Assembly: GCF_021730395.1 (NCBI RefSeq)
Contig: NC_069375.1
Coordinates: 13,663,001 to 13,727,000 of the forward strand
DNA: 64,000 bases
Origin: Mercenaria mercenaria
Lineage: Eukaryota > Mollusca > Bivalvia > Venerida > Veneridae
Direction: 5' to 3'
Each line of letters begins with the position of its first letter. Positions within the stretch are counted from its first letter, which is position 1. The notes under the pieces were generated by a model. The model searched no databases and was not told the origin of the DNA. It saw only the letters and a list, made by a program, of their open reading frames with translations. The position numbers were made by a program, and so were the translations under genes. Of this stretch, positions 24,712 through 35,748 are shown one piece after another.

Positions 24712-24984
24712 AACTTTTTTTGTTGGATTTAACGTCGCACCGACGCATGATAGGTCATATGGCGACTTTCCAGCTTTAATGGTGGAGGAAGACCCCAGGT
24801 GCCCCTCCGTGCATTATTTCATCACGAGCGGGCACCTGGGTAGAACCACCGACCTTCCGTAAGCAAGCTGGATGATTTCCTTACATGAAGAATTCAACGC
24901 CCCGAGTGAGGCTCGAACCCACATAGATGAGGGGCAAGTGATTTTAAGTCAGCTACCTTAACCACACGGCCACGGAGGCCCCTT
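24712..24984 (-). mobile_element. full-length tRNA-derived SINE
   Basis: On the minus strand the head reads GGGGCCTCCGTGGCCGTG, with a B box GGGTTCGAGCCTC. The body contains 'gcccgctcgtgatgaaataa' and 'aaagctggaaagtcgccat', and the 3' end is 'gcgacgttaaatccaac' plus an A run. A 9-bp target duplication, ACGTCTACC, flanks it at 24703-24711 and 24985-24993. It is the same family as the copy at 35749. The length and ends are intact. Confidence 0.85.
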
Positions 24985-26040
24985 ACGTCTACCTAAAGTA
25001 AAATTTTAGCAATCATGACTCTTTCGATGCATGTGACAAATAAAATACTCTCGACTGAATAAAGGAGAATGGACCGTAGGTGTGTAAATATTTACTAGAA
25101 TCTAGTATACAATTTTTCAATACAAGCGTACATATTTCCAAAAGCAAATGCCTAAAGTACTCTGAAGGTAGCTCTGCAGATTAGGATTCATTTTAACCCT
25201 TACCCAGCTAAATTTCTATAAGGAACTTTTCCATCTTTCAATTTGGACAGTACCATAAACTGTTCAAAGGGATGTTTTGTTGAGCCGTATATGTCACAGA
25301 ACGAATATGTAAAACGAGTGAAAAATTCGACCGAATATATCACACGTGTAATATATTCGATCGAAAATAGCACGCGCATGAAACGTATATGATACATACT
25401 ATGTGATGTATACGTTAGACTTAGGTGTTTTATAGGTACACCAAAACAAATACATCACATGAAGAAATGGGCAAAGAAAAATGAAATTTTCAACAAATAC
25501 ATCACATTTTCATCAGTTGGAAAACAGTTATTTTTAAAACATTCAAATATTATTGATACACCTTATTTATGCCTCATAGAATCTGCTAATGCTAGAGCTA
25601 GATCCACATGGCCGACCGGATCGACCCGATCGTTCCGGAAACATTGTTCGGTAACTGGACTGGTGTGGTCGGGATGATTAGTCTTATGTCTTTAATTTGT
25701 ACTGATGTTTGATAATTATTGACCGAGGGGTTCGGAAAGTTATCGATAGCGTTCATGCGACCGTTGGGTGGCGGTCGAATAAGCATTAACAAGAAATTAA
25801 GAAATGGTCGGTAACTAGTCGGGCTTTATTAACAAGAGGTCGGTATGGTCGTTATAGTTTTGTCCGACATTTTTGATATGTAAAAAAGAGCGTAGCGGTC
25901 GGCAAGAGTTCTTGAAGAAGTCGTGAAAATATCATGTACTGCGGCAATCGACTCTTTATCGTTTAGAGACTGTCTTGATCGAAAACAAAATCGAAATATG
26001 ATACTGGATTGCTGTACGATATCGCCACCCGATCGATGCC

Positions 26041-26780
26041 ATCTGCTGTCCAGATTAGTTTGAACTACCACCAACACTACCACCAACACTAATATTACTA
26101 CCAATACCACCATCACTACTACCACTACCACCAACACTATTACTACCACCATCTCTACTACCACTTCCACCACCACAACCACCACTACTACTACCACCGC
26201 CACTACAACTACTACCACTACCGCTACAACCACCACTGCCACTACCATTATCACTACTAACACCACTACTACCACTACCACCAGCACTACCACCAACACT
26301 ACTATTACTACCAATTCCACAATCACTACTGCCACTTCCACCAACACTACTACTACCACCATCTCTACTACCACTACCACCACCACAACCACCACCACTA
26401 ATACCACCGGCACTACCACTACTACCACTACCGCTACCACCATCATTACCACTACCATTTTCACTACTAACACCACTTCTACCATTACCATCAACACTAC
26501 TACCAGTACGACCACCTCCAGTATAACTAGAACTACCACCACGTCTACTACTACTATCACCACTACCACCACCTCTACTACTATAGCCATCGCACCTCTA
26601 CCACCACCATTACAACCACTACCACCATCACAACCACCACCTCCAATACCACCTTCACTATTACTACTATCACCACCACAACCACCATCATCATCACCAC
26701 TACCTCTACCACTATCACTACCACCACTTCTACTACTACCACCACTAATACTACCACCATCACAACCACGACCACTACTG
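26041..26780. repeat. ~740-bp imperfect CAN (ACC/ACT/ACA) triplet tract
   Basis: Almost every triplet is ACC, ACT, ACA or a single-step variant (ATT, ATC, TCT). Longer words such as 'actactaccaccatctctac' recur, so the tract grew by both slippage and segmental duplication. The minus-strand open frames it creates (Val/Gly-rich, up to 350 codons) are low-complexity artefacts. Confidence 0.85.
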
Positions 26781-26891
26781 CCCTTTGAAATTTCTTTGTT
26801 TGAAATTTTTTCGTCATACTGCTGACCAAACAGTGTCCTCATGATAGTAAAATACGCTACTAAATTCATAAGCGGACCCAACCAATTTTCT

Positions 26892-27140
26892 CGGGGGGAG
26901 GTTGGGGGGGGGGGGGGGGGGGGGTATGGGGGGTTGGGAGGAGGGGTTCCGATCCTTACTTAAAACATGTATCTCTATACACTGACTAATTTGATGTGTG
27001 TTTTTGCGGATGTTAGTCGTTTACAAGTACATGGTTTTCAGTAAATTAAACAGGCTAAAATAGAAAAGTAGCCGACCAGCTAGGGGGTCGGGAAACATGT
27101 CTCCCCCCCCCCCACTTCCCCCCCCCCCCCCCACACACAC
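26892..27140. repeat. long G run and facing C runs
   Basis: 26892-26946 contains G6, a G run of over 20, G6 and further GG/GGG blocks. 27102-27132 contains C14 and C16 runs on the same strand, followed by a short CA repeat. Either can form G-quadruplexes on the G-rich strand, and the two can pair with each other across about 160 bp. Run lengths are prone to sequencing error. Confidence 0.7.
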
Positions 27141-27196
27141 CCGATAAGTTTGAAAATAAGCGCTTCATTTCCTACATTATGGCGATTTTAGGAGCA

Positions 27197-27544
27197 TTCT
27201 AAATTCCAGTTTGTTTTGTTCTGCCCATTGTTTTCTCGTTTGGGGCAAACCCTTTATCTGGGGACCAAACGCCGCTCTTCATGCAATTACACGCCTCAAC
27301 ACGTGTATCATTGAAGGTTCCATGTTCACAGCCGTTTGAATACATCTGCGGATGTCTCTAAATTCATTTTTGTACTTTTAGCATGTGTAAATGTTGAGTT
27401 CTGCTCAACCTGGGGCTAGAGGGCGTGGACGGTAGCATGCATTTCCACTACCGTCCATGAACAGGCTCAATCATACCGTGCCTGCAACATTTTCGTTTTT
27501 GTCGTGTTGGGCGACCTGTGAAGCTTCCACCTTTCTCTATTTTA
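27197..27544 (+). repeat. direct repeat, copy 1, with three hairpins
   Basis: This 348-bp unit is repeated at 27834-28186 with only a few differences. It contains three consecutive potential hairpins: GTTGAG/CTCAAC (27393-27409), GGACGGTAG/CTACCGTCC (27427-27456), and CAGGCTC/GTGCCTG (27462-27484, one mismatch). It ends 'cgacctgtgaagcttcc' plus 'acctttctctatttta'. No coding potential was recognised. Confidence 0.8.
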
Positions 27545-27833
27545 TTATCACAGCAGCGTTGTTTGTGCCGTGTGGCGGCCGTAAAAAGTCTCCCCGCACA
27601 TTCAATCAGGGCTGTTATATTTCGATCTTCTCAGATCGTTCAGCACGACTTTATGTCATGTTATTGGTACTGTTTAGTTTCTCAACATGACCATTTCGGC
27701 ATGGGTGGTTCCAATACTCCCGCTTTCATAGCCTTGGGTATTGTATAATCACCCCTTGGATATGGTGCCTGCTTTTTAATTTTGTCTTTTGACAGTTGCT
27801 GTGATACGCAGGCTCCATAACCTCAGATCCCCT

Positions 27834-28186
27834 TTCTAAATTCCAGTTTGTTTTGTTCTGCCCATTGTTTTCTCGTTTGGGGCAAACCCTTTACTTTATC
27901 TGGGGACCAAACGCCGCTCTTCATGGAATTACACGCCTCAACACGTGTGTCATTGAAGGTTCCATGTTCACTGCCGTTTGAATACATCTGCGGATGTCTC
28001 TAAATTGATTTTTGTACTTTTAGCATGTGTAAATGTTGAGTTCTGCTCAACCTGGGGCTAGAGGGCGTGGACGGTAGCATGCATTTGCACTACCGTCCAT
28101 GAACAGGCTCAATCAAACCGAGCCTGCAACATTTTCGTTTTTGTCGTGTTGGGCGACCTGTGAAGCTTCCACCTTTCTCTATTTTA
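27834..28186 (+). repeat. direct repeat, copy 2, with three hairpins
   Basis: This is the second copy of the 27197-27544 unit, 353 bp long because of one extra CTTTA. Its three hairpins are GTTGAG/CTCAAC (28035-28051), GGACGGTAG/CTACCGTCC (28069-28098) and a perfect CAGGCTC/GAGCCTG (28104-28126). The 289 bp between the copies are unrelated. The pair could be a segmental duplication or an element with direct terminal repeats; no TG...CA ends were seen. Confidence 0.8.
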
Positions 28187-29689
28187 AGAACTCATTTTCC
28201 ACTGCAATTTTATATACAATATACGCCTTATTTTCACATTTTTATGAGCTCACCGGTTAAATTTGGAAAAATGATTTAAGTTAAGATTTCTTACAGGTAA
28301 AATTCTTTGGGGTTTTCTTCAGACAATTAACATAAATATGAATTGTGTCGGGGTCGTATGTAGCCGCAGCCACATATATATTGAATGCGGTACTGACATT
28401 GTCTTTTGGAAATAAAACATTTTCTTTCCTTCTTATCTTCTTATCTTCTTTCCTTTTTTATGATTTTACTTGGGGTACGGACCTCCGGACCCCTCCCCCA
28501 TCAAGAACCGTGCATGAAATCGATTTTATGGACTGCACGTTTCTTTCCTCTGTGACAGCAGCACGTATATATGAAACTCATACTTTAGTTATCACCTGTA
28601 TATACATTTTCTTTTCGGAATAACATCCAGTATAAAACATTACTATACATTTTTATCGGTGTAACTCTTGTGTAACAGTGTTCCGGAGACATCCATTTCC
28701 TTTGGGTCATGAAGGCCTAGGCTGTAATTTGCGTAGAGCCGAAATGCTATGACGAGGATTATCTATAAAAGTCCTAGTCACACGTGCGACCATTATAATA
28801 CATTTGTTTCAAAGCGATCAACTTAAACACAGAGTAAAATTGATATAATTGCATGGCCGGATCCTGCGGGGGTCCGGGGTAGAATGGTTCCGATCCCCTT
28901 CCTAGGATGAGTTTAACTGAAGTATATTTTGTAGTTTCATGCACTTTTATATCACAACGTATACGTTTTGGTGTAAACTGTCAAAAATGACCAAACGAAT
29001 ATGTCACATTAGACAAATGTCTATTTAACGGTCGAATATATCACAGACGTGTTACATATTCGATCTGTGACATATAAGGCTCAACAATGCTTACCAAATA
29101 GATACCGACTGAATGGCGAACAGTGCAGAGCATGATCAGACTGCACGGAAGTGTAGGCTGTATGCACTGGTCGCAAAGGCAGAATCACTTGCCGCCAGCA
29201 GGATTAATTTTAATATAGTGTAAAATATTATTAAACCATGGTTTTCAAAGAGATATATAAAAAATTCAACCATTAGACACAAAAAGGTCATTGATCTTTT
29301 TGCTGGACTGAGTTTAAAAAGAGCTTCAAGCAAGCTTTCGTAGTCCGTGTCATTTTTTTCCAGATATTTGGCCACTAGAATTGAAGCTGTTAGCATTCGG
29401 TATTCTTCGGTTAAATTTTTTACTATAAACATTTTTGACATCATGTTTAATCTTTGGAAAGACAGTAAATTTGCAATTTTTACAAATCAATTCTTAATAT
29501 GATCTATAATTTGAGGGGCTTCACTGCCAGATCGGTGAAGTGTTTAGGGGAGGATGACGGTATCAATTTGTAGTAACAAATAAATATTTACAGAGTAAAT
29601 GTTACTATACGTTGCATATGACAGATATTCTGCTTCTGCTTCGATACAGTGTAGGGCCTTTTACAGTGTAGGACACCGGGGGGAGTGCG

Positions 29690-31530
29690 CTAGTAATACT
29701 GAGGGAGAGCAGACTTAAAGCCCTCAACTGTCTGTGCGCCGACTATCTCACTTGACAGATGGTTCCAATCCACAGTCGTGTTTATGAAAAAAGAGTTTTT
29801 ATACTGTTCAGTTTTTGCAGTTTTTATTATAAAACCACGGTGGTTATTCACTATAAATCTGTCCACTATGTTTTTTTTGTATTAAAATTTGGGTCACTAC
29901 TAGTTTTAATTTGTCTCTTGCTTCTAGCTGGTTTGATGAACTCGTCGGGTGGTATAGCTGGTACCAACCCCTCGACCACTTTATACAGGAAGACGAGTCG
30001 GTTGGATCTGCGACGATCTCGTAAGGGTGGAAGATCCAATTCTTGTAGCATCCTTGTCATGCAACCTTCGTTGTTGGTTTTGTAGTCATTTGTTATAAAA
30101 CGTACTGCTTGACGTTGCACCCTTTCAAGTTTGGTAATGTCTTTTTGTAAGTATGGGTTCCATATAATGGCTCCGTATTCCATCAATGACCTAACCAGTG
30201 AGATGTATGCTGTTTTCTTACAGTCTTTAGTACAATTTCTAAGATTTCTACGTAGAACCGCCCTGGTAGAATTGGCTATCTTAGCAACTTTAGTAATATG
30301 TGTTGACCATGTAAGATCCTCGCTGAATGTAAGGCCTAAATAAGGATTTTCAGAAACTTGTTTCAAGATAACATTGCGTAATGTGTAAAAATTGGTGATT
30401 TATTGTTAACACTTAATAAATAACACTTTTTGGCATTAAAACGCATGCCCCATTTAGCAGCCCAGTGTTATAGTTCAACTAGGTCATTTTGTAATATTTC
30501 ATAGTCCTTTTGGGAACGGATTTTTCTGTATAGTAAACAGTCATCTGCAAAAACTTGAGATTGCACTGATTGCGGTAAGTCATTTATATGACACAAGAAT
30601 AAAAGAGGGCCCATCACTGTGCCCTGGGGCACACCAGAGTCTACTGTAGCTTTCTGGGAGCATTCACCCCCGACAACTACCTGCATGTGTCTGATGGTTA
30701 GAAAGTTCTTTATCCATGTGTGTATAGGGCCTTCAATGCCAAAACTTTGTAATTTGTGTAATAACTCATCATGAGGGACAGTATCGAAGGCTTTAGAAAA
30801 ATCCAATATTATAACATCTGTTTGATGACCTTCATCATAGGTTTTCAGTAGGTCTTCCATGGTTACAATAAGTTGGGTTTCACACGAATAACCTGACCTA
30901 AATCCATGGTTTAAATTAGTCAAGATATTGTTCCGTTCAAGATGATTAAGAAGGTGTTTACATATAATATGTTCCAGTAATTTACATGAAACCGAAGTTA
31001 AAGACACCGGTCGGTAGTTCTCGGCAAGGTGGACATCCCCTTTCTTAAAGACGGGCGATATGTTTGCATTCACCCAGTCGTCCGGCAAGTTCCCTGTGCT
31101 TATTGAGGCTTGAAATATAGACGTCATACCAGGAGCGAGTTGTTTAGCACAATTTTTCAAAAGTACATTTGATATATTATCCGGTCCTACGGCTTTCGAG
31201 GTTTTAATTTTTAACAAAAGTTTTTCCACACCTGGGATTGTGATTTATAGTGTTGGAAGAGGTATCTTATTCACTCTTTCGAGATCAGGTAGACGTTTTC
31301 CTTCTTGCTTAGTGAACACTGAGCTAAATTGATTAAGTATTTCAGCCTTGTCTTTACTATCACTTAAAAGGGAACCATTACGTTTAAGCGGTGCTGTTCC
31401 TACAAAGTCTTGAAGTTTTGATTTAACATATCGCCAGAAGGGTTTACAATTGTTTTCTTCAAAGTCTTTTTGTATAGTTTCATTGATATAGTTCACTTCT
31501 GCTTTTTTAAATTCACGCTTACAAGCTTCT
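29690..31530 (-). pseudogene. LINE reverse transcriptase and C-terminal domain
   Basis: Continuous homology runs from the linker (EVNYINETIQKDFEEN) through the RT: KAVGPDNISN, ENYRPVSLTSV, ILDFSKAFDTVPH, GVPQGTVMGPLLF and the active site VFADDCLL, then WAAKWGMRFN, ENPYLGLTF and a C-terminal TVDWNHLSSEIV-type end near 29700. RT copies the element's RNA at the nicked target. In-frame stops lie at 31245 (TAA) and 30468 (TAA), with frameshifts near 31530, 30390 and 29780. The active-site Asp pair is intact. Since the same frame resumes after each stop, these are recent point changes. Confidence 0.8.
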
Positions 31531-33058
31531 GATAATATCTAAATTGAGTCCACTGTTTTGTTCTTTTGGCATGTGAATAGAGACGAGCTTTCCTCTTTGT
31601 CATACGCTTAAGATGCTTATTGAACCATGGGACGGTGTTTCTTTTTTTAAATATCTTGGATGGAATATGTTTATCCATTATAGTCTGTATATTACATTTC
31701 AGAGTATCCCACTTCTCCTGGACGGAGTGTAATTTCATATTGACTATTTCATCAGAGAGATTTTCACACGCTTGATAAATTTCAGTCCAGTTGGCCATAG
31801 GAAACAAGTAAATCCTCCTAGGTTTTTGAACATTATAGACTGGTGATATATCTGAATCCGTCACCACCATCGCGTGGTCGCTTATTCCCGGTATACTGGT
31901 TGAAGTCTTAGTAAGAGAAGAATTGTTTGTAAATACCAAGTCCAGTATACTTTCCTGGCGAGTAGGTTGATTATGTACCTGGGTAAGACCATGTTTGATG
32001 GATATATCAATGAGAGCTTGTTGTACTGCCTTATCAGGCGCGTTAGGTGTAACTTGTAAATTATCCCAATCAATATCCGGGCAATTAAAGTCACCACCAA
32101 GTATAATATGTTTATTTTTCCCAGAGTTAGTCAGTTTTTCAAGCGAATTATCAAGTTGAGTTAGGTCGTTTAAATTCCTAAGTGGCAGGTAAAATGATGA
32201 TAAATACAGGTCTTTCTTGCCCTTCATTTTAACTTTTGCCCATTCGATTTCGCATTCCGTGATTAAATGTACTTGTTCATCCGATACTAGGTCCTTTCTT
32301 ACCCCGATAAACACTCCACCACCCCGTGACATACGGTCATTTCTATAAAAGTTATAGTTTTCAGGAAAGATTTCACAAGAATTAATAGCATTTCTGGATG
32401 GTTCTTTCCCAGGTTTAATGCCTTTAAGCCAAGATTCGGTGCCACATATAATATCTGGTTTAGTATATTCTATGCAAGTTGCTAATTCTTGTTTATGTTC
32501 ACGAATACTACAACAATTTACTGTTAATAATCTCAAATTTATTTTCTTTGGAAGAAAGACATTGTCACTAGGTAGGGTTGATCCACGGGATGAACGACTA
32601 GATTTGGTGCGAAATAATGCACTTTGCGATGAGCGTTGAGTTCTAGCATTCGGGCTGCTAGAATGTAACGGGGTGAACGGTTCATTGAATATCAAAGAGT
32701 CAATGGTGGTTTCATTTTCTGATAATGGAAAGAAAATGTTTGAAGTTTTCAGTTCATAACTATTAAAAGTAAAGCTATCAATGTTTACACTATCACAAAT
32801 ACAAAAATGCCAAACGACCGATGAATGTTCTAAGTATTCATATTCTTTTGTGTCAATATCTTCGCACGACTTGTTGTGCCATACACTGCATTCATTGCAA
32901 CACATACCTTTTTGAGACCAAGTAACTGGAAGGCCACAATGTCCACAGGGGAAAATCGACCCATTCTTAGTGCTTGTATTTGATTGTATGTCCCCACACA
33001 TTAAAATGACTGATATAAGTAGGTATTTATTGTCAATATTTCTAGTCGAGCTGTTCAA
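31493..33058 (-). CDS. LINE ORF: PHD-like zinc finger plus AP endonuclease
   Basis: The frame spans 521 codons if counted from a TTG; the first in-frame ATG is 19 codons further in (ATG TGT GGG GAC). Residues 20-30 (CGDIQSNTST) correspond to the degenerate 2A-like GD(I/V)xxNPGP start of related LINEs. Residues 38-92 form a C4HC3-type pattern (CGHCG, CCNEC, H, C, CIC) like a PHD finger. Residues 175-400 are an endonuclease/exonuclease/phosphatase domain: LTVNCCS, GTESWL, ILGGDFNCPD and GISDHAMV supply the catalytic Asn, Glu, Asp/Asn and Asp-His. The domain nicks target DNA to prime reverse transcription. The frame is lost by a frameshift near 31530, just before the linker to the RT. Confidence 0.8.
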   Translation of the reverse strand: MNSSTRNIDNKYLLISVILMCGDIQSNTSTKNGSIFPCGHCGLPVTWSQKGMCCNECSVWHNKSCEDIDTKEYEYLEHSSVVWHFCICDSVNIDSFTFNSYELKTSNIFFPLSENETTIDSLIFNEPFTPLHSSSPNARTQRSSQSALFRTKSSRSSRGSTLPSDNVFLPKKINLRLLTVNCCSIREHKQELATCIEYTKPDIICGTESWLKGIKPGKEPSRNAINSCEIFPENYNFYRNDRMSRGGGVFIGVRKDLVSDEQVHLITECEIEWAKVKMKGKKDLYLSSFYLPLRNLNDLTQLDNSLEKLTNSGKNKHIILGGDFNCPDIDWDNLQVTPNAPDKAVQQALIDISIKHGLTQVHNQPTRQESILDLVFTNNSSLTKTSTSIPGISDHAMVVTDSDISPVYNVQKPRRIYLFPMANWTEIYQACENLSDEIVNMKLHSVQEKWDTLKCNIQTIMDKHIPSKIFKKRNTVPWFNKHLKRMTKRKARLYSHAKRTKQWTQFRYYQKLVSVNLKKQK

Positions 33059-33295
33059 TTATTTATAAACTATAGCGGTGAAGTTTCCCTTTCCGGTCCG
33101 CCGAAATTTCAACAAAGTTCACTTTCTGACATTTAGTACTGGCAACAAAATTTATACATAGACTATTGTAACCTTCAATATGAGGTTTGTTAACTAAATT
33201 TAGGATGAATCCTAGCAATGACACGGACGTAAGTAGTATGCAGAAGTTTCCAGACGTCGAAATCTTGGAGGCAGCCATCTTGGTTTTTGGATCGC

Positions 33296-33800
33296 CTCGT
33301 GGTCGAGGGGAGGAAAAACCAGTTAGTTTTACTTCAAAGACCCATAATTAATATTTCACACTTGGCAGGTTTGGTCACCAATGAATACAAACCACTATAC
33401 ACTCAAAAAGTAGTACTAAAAGTTATATTAACTCTTCAAAATTTAATAAAAAACGGAGATTTTTCTCCGTAACAAAAAAACACGACTTCACTCTTCGCGC
33501 ATGCGCACTCCACCATCCGCCAGATATATGGCACTGTTTTTTTTTCAGTTTTCATAAAACTCATCCGTATATGACCCAACGCAAATAAGAACCACACGCG
33601 ATATATCGTGCTACTATGACTTATGTGTTTGTCCCTCTCTATCATTTAAATTATATCTTTGTATTAAGACTGTGATCTACAATTTAGGGGTCTTCACTTC
33701 AATAAAACCTTGATTTGTTGATACAATATACTGCTCATATAGGCCCTTGTACGAACAACAATGTACCGAGCCATTTGCGACAGTAAGCCTTACCGCCGCA
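33296..33800. other. intergenic DNA
   Basis: No gene was recognised. A small hairpin ACGGAGA-TTTT-TCTCCGT lies at about 33454-33471. Confidence 0.45.
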
Positions 33801-33809
33801 CTATCGAGT

Positions 33810-34290
33810 TTTGGAAAATGTATGCTGCCATACGATTGTTATACGCCCGTGGGCGCGTGCGTCTGCCCGTCTGTCCGTCCGTCATAATTTGAGTCCGGAG
33901 TAAAACTTTATAACCACTGAAGGAATTGCCTTTAAACTCGGCATTGCAAGGTAATGATTGCAAATTTGGCTTGTAGGTAGGTAGTAATGAGTGCAGAGAA
34001 CATGAACCTGGTCTGTAGGTTGAAACAAGGTCACAAATTGAGCTCAAACGACAAGTTTGTCCATCATATATATTGTCCGGAGCATACCTGACTTCAAACT
34101 TTGGATGTAGGTAGGTTGTGTATAGATGATGTGCAGAGTGCATGAACGACGGTGGTAGGTCAAATGTCAATGTCACCGCAAGGTCAAATCTGCCCATCAA
34201 ATGTCGGGTCCAGTGCATAACTTATTATTAAGGGTTTTTACTTGAAATTTTGAATATAAGCAGGTTGTGATGACACGATGTGCAAACTGC
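33810..34290 (+). mobile_element. pearl-like element, microsatellite end present
   Basis: The left end has the hairpin ATACGCCCGTGGGCGCGT (GCCC/GGGC stem) near 33840, then a CTGTCCGTCCGTC microsatellite ending near 33882. Three core units follow, starting at 'gagtccggagtaaaac' (33890), 'tgtccggagcatacc' (34075) and 'gggtccagtgcataac' (34205). Each contains 'gtaggtaggt' or 'gcaggttgtga' and 'gtgcagag'. No AACAAGAG-hairpin end follows, so the right side is truncated. The 142-codon minus-strand frame over it is an artefact. Confidence 0.6.
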
Positions 34291-35360
34291 AACAATCTAC
34301 ACACCCCATAAACCCCAAGCCAATAAATCATTTAGCTTCTTTCCCTTTAGTATCTTGTCACAAAACACACTGTGCTGCATGTAACAAAAGTTTACCAACA
34401 ATATTCTGACATTTATCACAAGCTGCTATGAACTGATATGAATGGGTGCGTGGAAAGTGTGGATGGTGGGTGGGCCACTTGGTATTATCAGTATGCTACA
34501 GAATCGGGAAACCGATTATAGTAATAGACTCTGTTCTGCTTCAGTTATATGGAATGATTGAACTAATTCGCCAAAATGTCGACTTGCAGGTACTACAGTC
34601 AAACATGTATTTAAGACCACCTCTGAATAAAAACCACCCTGTGAATAAAGACCAGCAAGGAGAACACATGTCACAGTTAATTTATGGTAGACAACAACAA
34701 CAGCAACAACAACATGACTCTATTCATACAGGTATTTGAAGATACAACATGGAGTTTATGAAAAAAATGTCGACATATATTACAGTCAATCTTGTAAAGG
34801 ATATTAGTTTTAAACAGACGTTTTTTAACCAAGAAACAGTATAGTTTAAAAAAGATAATGAAGGATGATATAAATAGGATTTGGTTCTCATAAGCCTGAC
34901 AGGAACTGTTTTGGACGTTTCTTTTGTGAGTTTAAAATATACTAGTAGTACATTACCGGCAGAGTAGTAGACTTGCTCTTAGACTATGATATATCTTTTT
35001 ACATTTTATGATAGAATGTAGTGAACTGAGCCAGTCTATATCCTTTGTCTGATATCATCTGTGAAAATCTCTAAAATAGACTGACTTTTGACTCTATGAA
35101 ATGGAATTAGAGAAAAAGGGGGAAATGTCGGAATATATTTTTATCAGTCTAGTGGCTATTCTAGTAGACTAGCTATTTGAGACAACATAAAGCCCTCTTT
35201 CATAAAACAGACCCTGGGTATATAAGCTGCGTTCTTAAAACCTGAATAACGCTTCTCGCTCCGCGTGGAGCTGTATATGAAGGATATGCATACTCAGTTC
35301 GCATAAAGCTTCAATTTGCAAATACGGAAAAATAGAACTATCATAAAAATAATTATTATA
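34291..35360. other. intergenic DNA
   Basis: No gene was recognised. 34593-34650 resembles a pogo/Tigger-like terminal sequence ('ctacagtcaaacatg'), and a short CAA run lies at 34692-34712. Confidence 0.4.
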
Positions 35361-35720
35361 AACAAGAGTGTCAAACTGACGCACAATACGCTCGTCAAAA
35401 CAATGGTACTGAAAACACTTTATGGGGCAAATAAAGGACCATAACTTCAAATTGTTGTAGGCAATTTGGCTGTTTAACAAACGACCGAGATATTATGTAT
35501 ATTCACATTATGACCAAATTTGATAAAGATCGGATAATGGCTTTAAACTCAAAGTTCGAGAGCGTACAGTGCTAATTGGGCTAAATTTGGCAATTAAAAG
35601 ACCATAATTCCAGAGTATCTTGGCAAATCTAACAGATTAACAAAATTAGCCGAGGTATTATGCCTATAAACGTTCTGATCATGTATGGTAAATATTGACT
35701 AATAATCAAACCCGAAGCCC
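35361..35720 (+). mobile_element. truncated pearl-like element
   Basis: It begins AACAAGAG followed by the hairpin GTGTCA-AAC-TGACGC and 'acaatacgctcgtc'. Two loosely similar core units then follow, each carrying 'accataa' and 'ccgag(a/g)tattatg'. No microsatellite end is present. Confidence 0.5.
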
Positions 35721-35748
35721 ACCGCGGGTGATCTAGCTAATATACTTA

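Larger units (their letters stand above)
25278..29086. mobile_element. 3.8-kb non-coding element with inverted terminal repeats
   Basis: The left end TGTTGAGCCGTATATGTCACAG, continuing to about 25320, is repeated in inverse orientation at 29035-29086 (TGTTGAGCCTTATATGTCACAG read inward), with few mismatches over about 43 bp and weaker matching beyond. A six-base candidate target duplication (ATGTTT 25272-25277, ATGCTT 29087-29092) and the disrupted host MITE define the ends. Just inside the left end, 25331-25370 is a 40-bp near-palindrome centred on CACGTG. The interior holds a CAN-triplet tract (26041-26780), G and C runs (26892-27132) and a ~350-bp direct repeat (27197 and 27834). No open frame has a recognisable domain. 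The superfamily is unknown; it would need a transposase from elsewhere. Confidence 0.65.
25193..29212 (-). mobile_element. MITE copy split by a 3.8-kb insertion
   Basis: 25193-25277 (from TTAACCCTTACCCAGC to the 'aaagggatgttt' end) and 29087-29212 ('ccgactgaatggcgaacagt' to 'gccgccagcaggattaa') are the two parts of one minus-strand copy of the MITE seen whole at 22789-23001. Placed end to end in that order they match it. The break falls where the whole copy reads 'cacccctt'/'gaacacc', and the six bases ATGTTT / ATGCTT on the two sides look like a target duplication of the inserted element. Confidence 0.7.
29500..33295 (-). mobile_element. CR1-like LINE, nearly full length
   Basis: A ~3.8-kb minus-strand non-LTR retrotransposon. 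From 5' to 3' it has a leader with a start near 33278, a long ORF with a PHD-like finger and APE endonuclease (31493-33058), then reverse transcriptase and C-terminal domain (29690-31530) and a short 3' UTR. Domain order and motifs (GDFN, SDH, GVPQGTVMGPLLF, FADD, YLG) fit the CR1/Jockey group. A small number of breaks (about three frameshifts and two in-frame stops) means it is dead but young. The exact 3' end and target duplication were not identified. Confidence 0.8.

Noticed and set aside
25829-26881. 350-codon minus-strand frame, Val/Gly-rich
   Set aside because: It is the reading of an ACN triplet tract, with no domain and biased composition only.
29136-29444. 102-codon minus-strand frame
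   Set aside because: It runs from unremarkable AT-rich DNA into the split MITE copy and shows no domain.
33790-34218. 142-codon minus-strand frame
   Set aside because: It lies entirely on the tandem core of a pearl-like element.
34446-34739. 97-codon plus-strand frame with a Gln run
   Set aside because: No domain is present. The Gln run is a CAA repeat, and part of the frame overlaps a transposon-end-like sequence.
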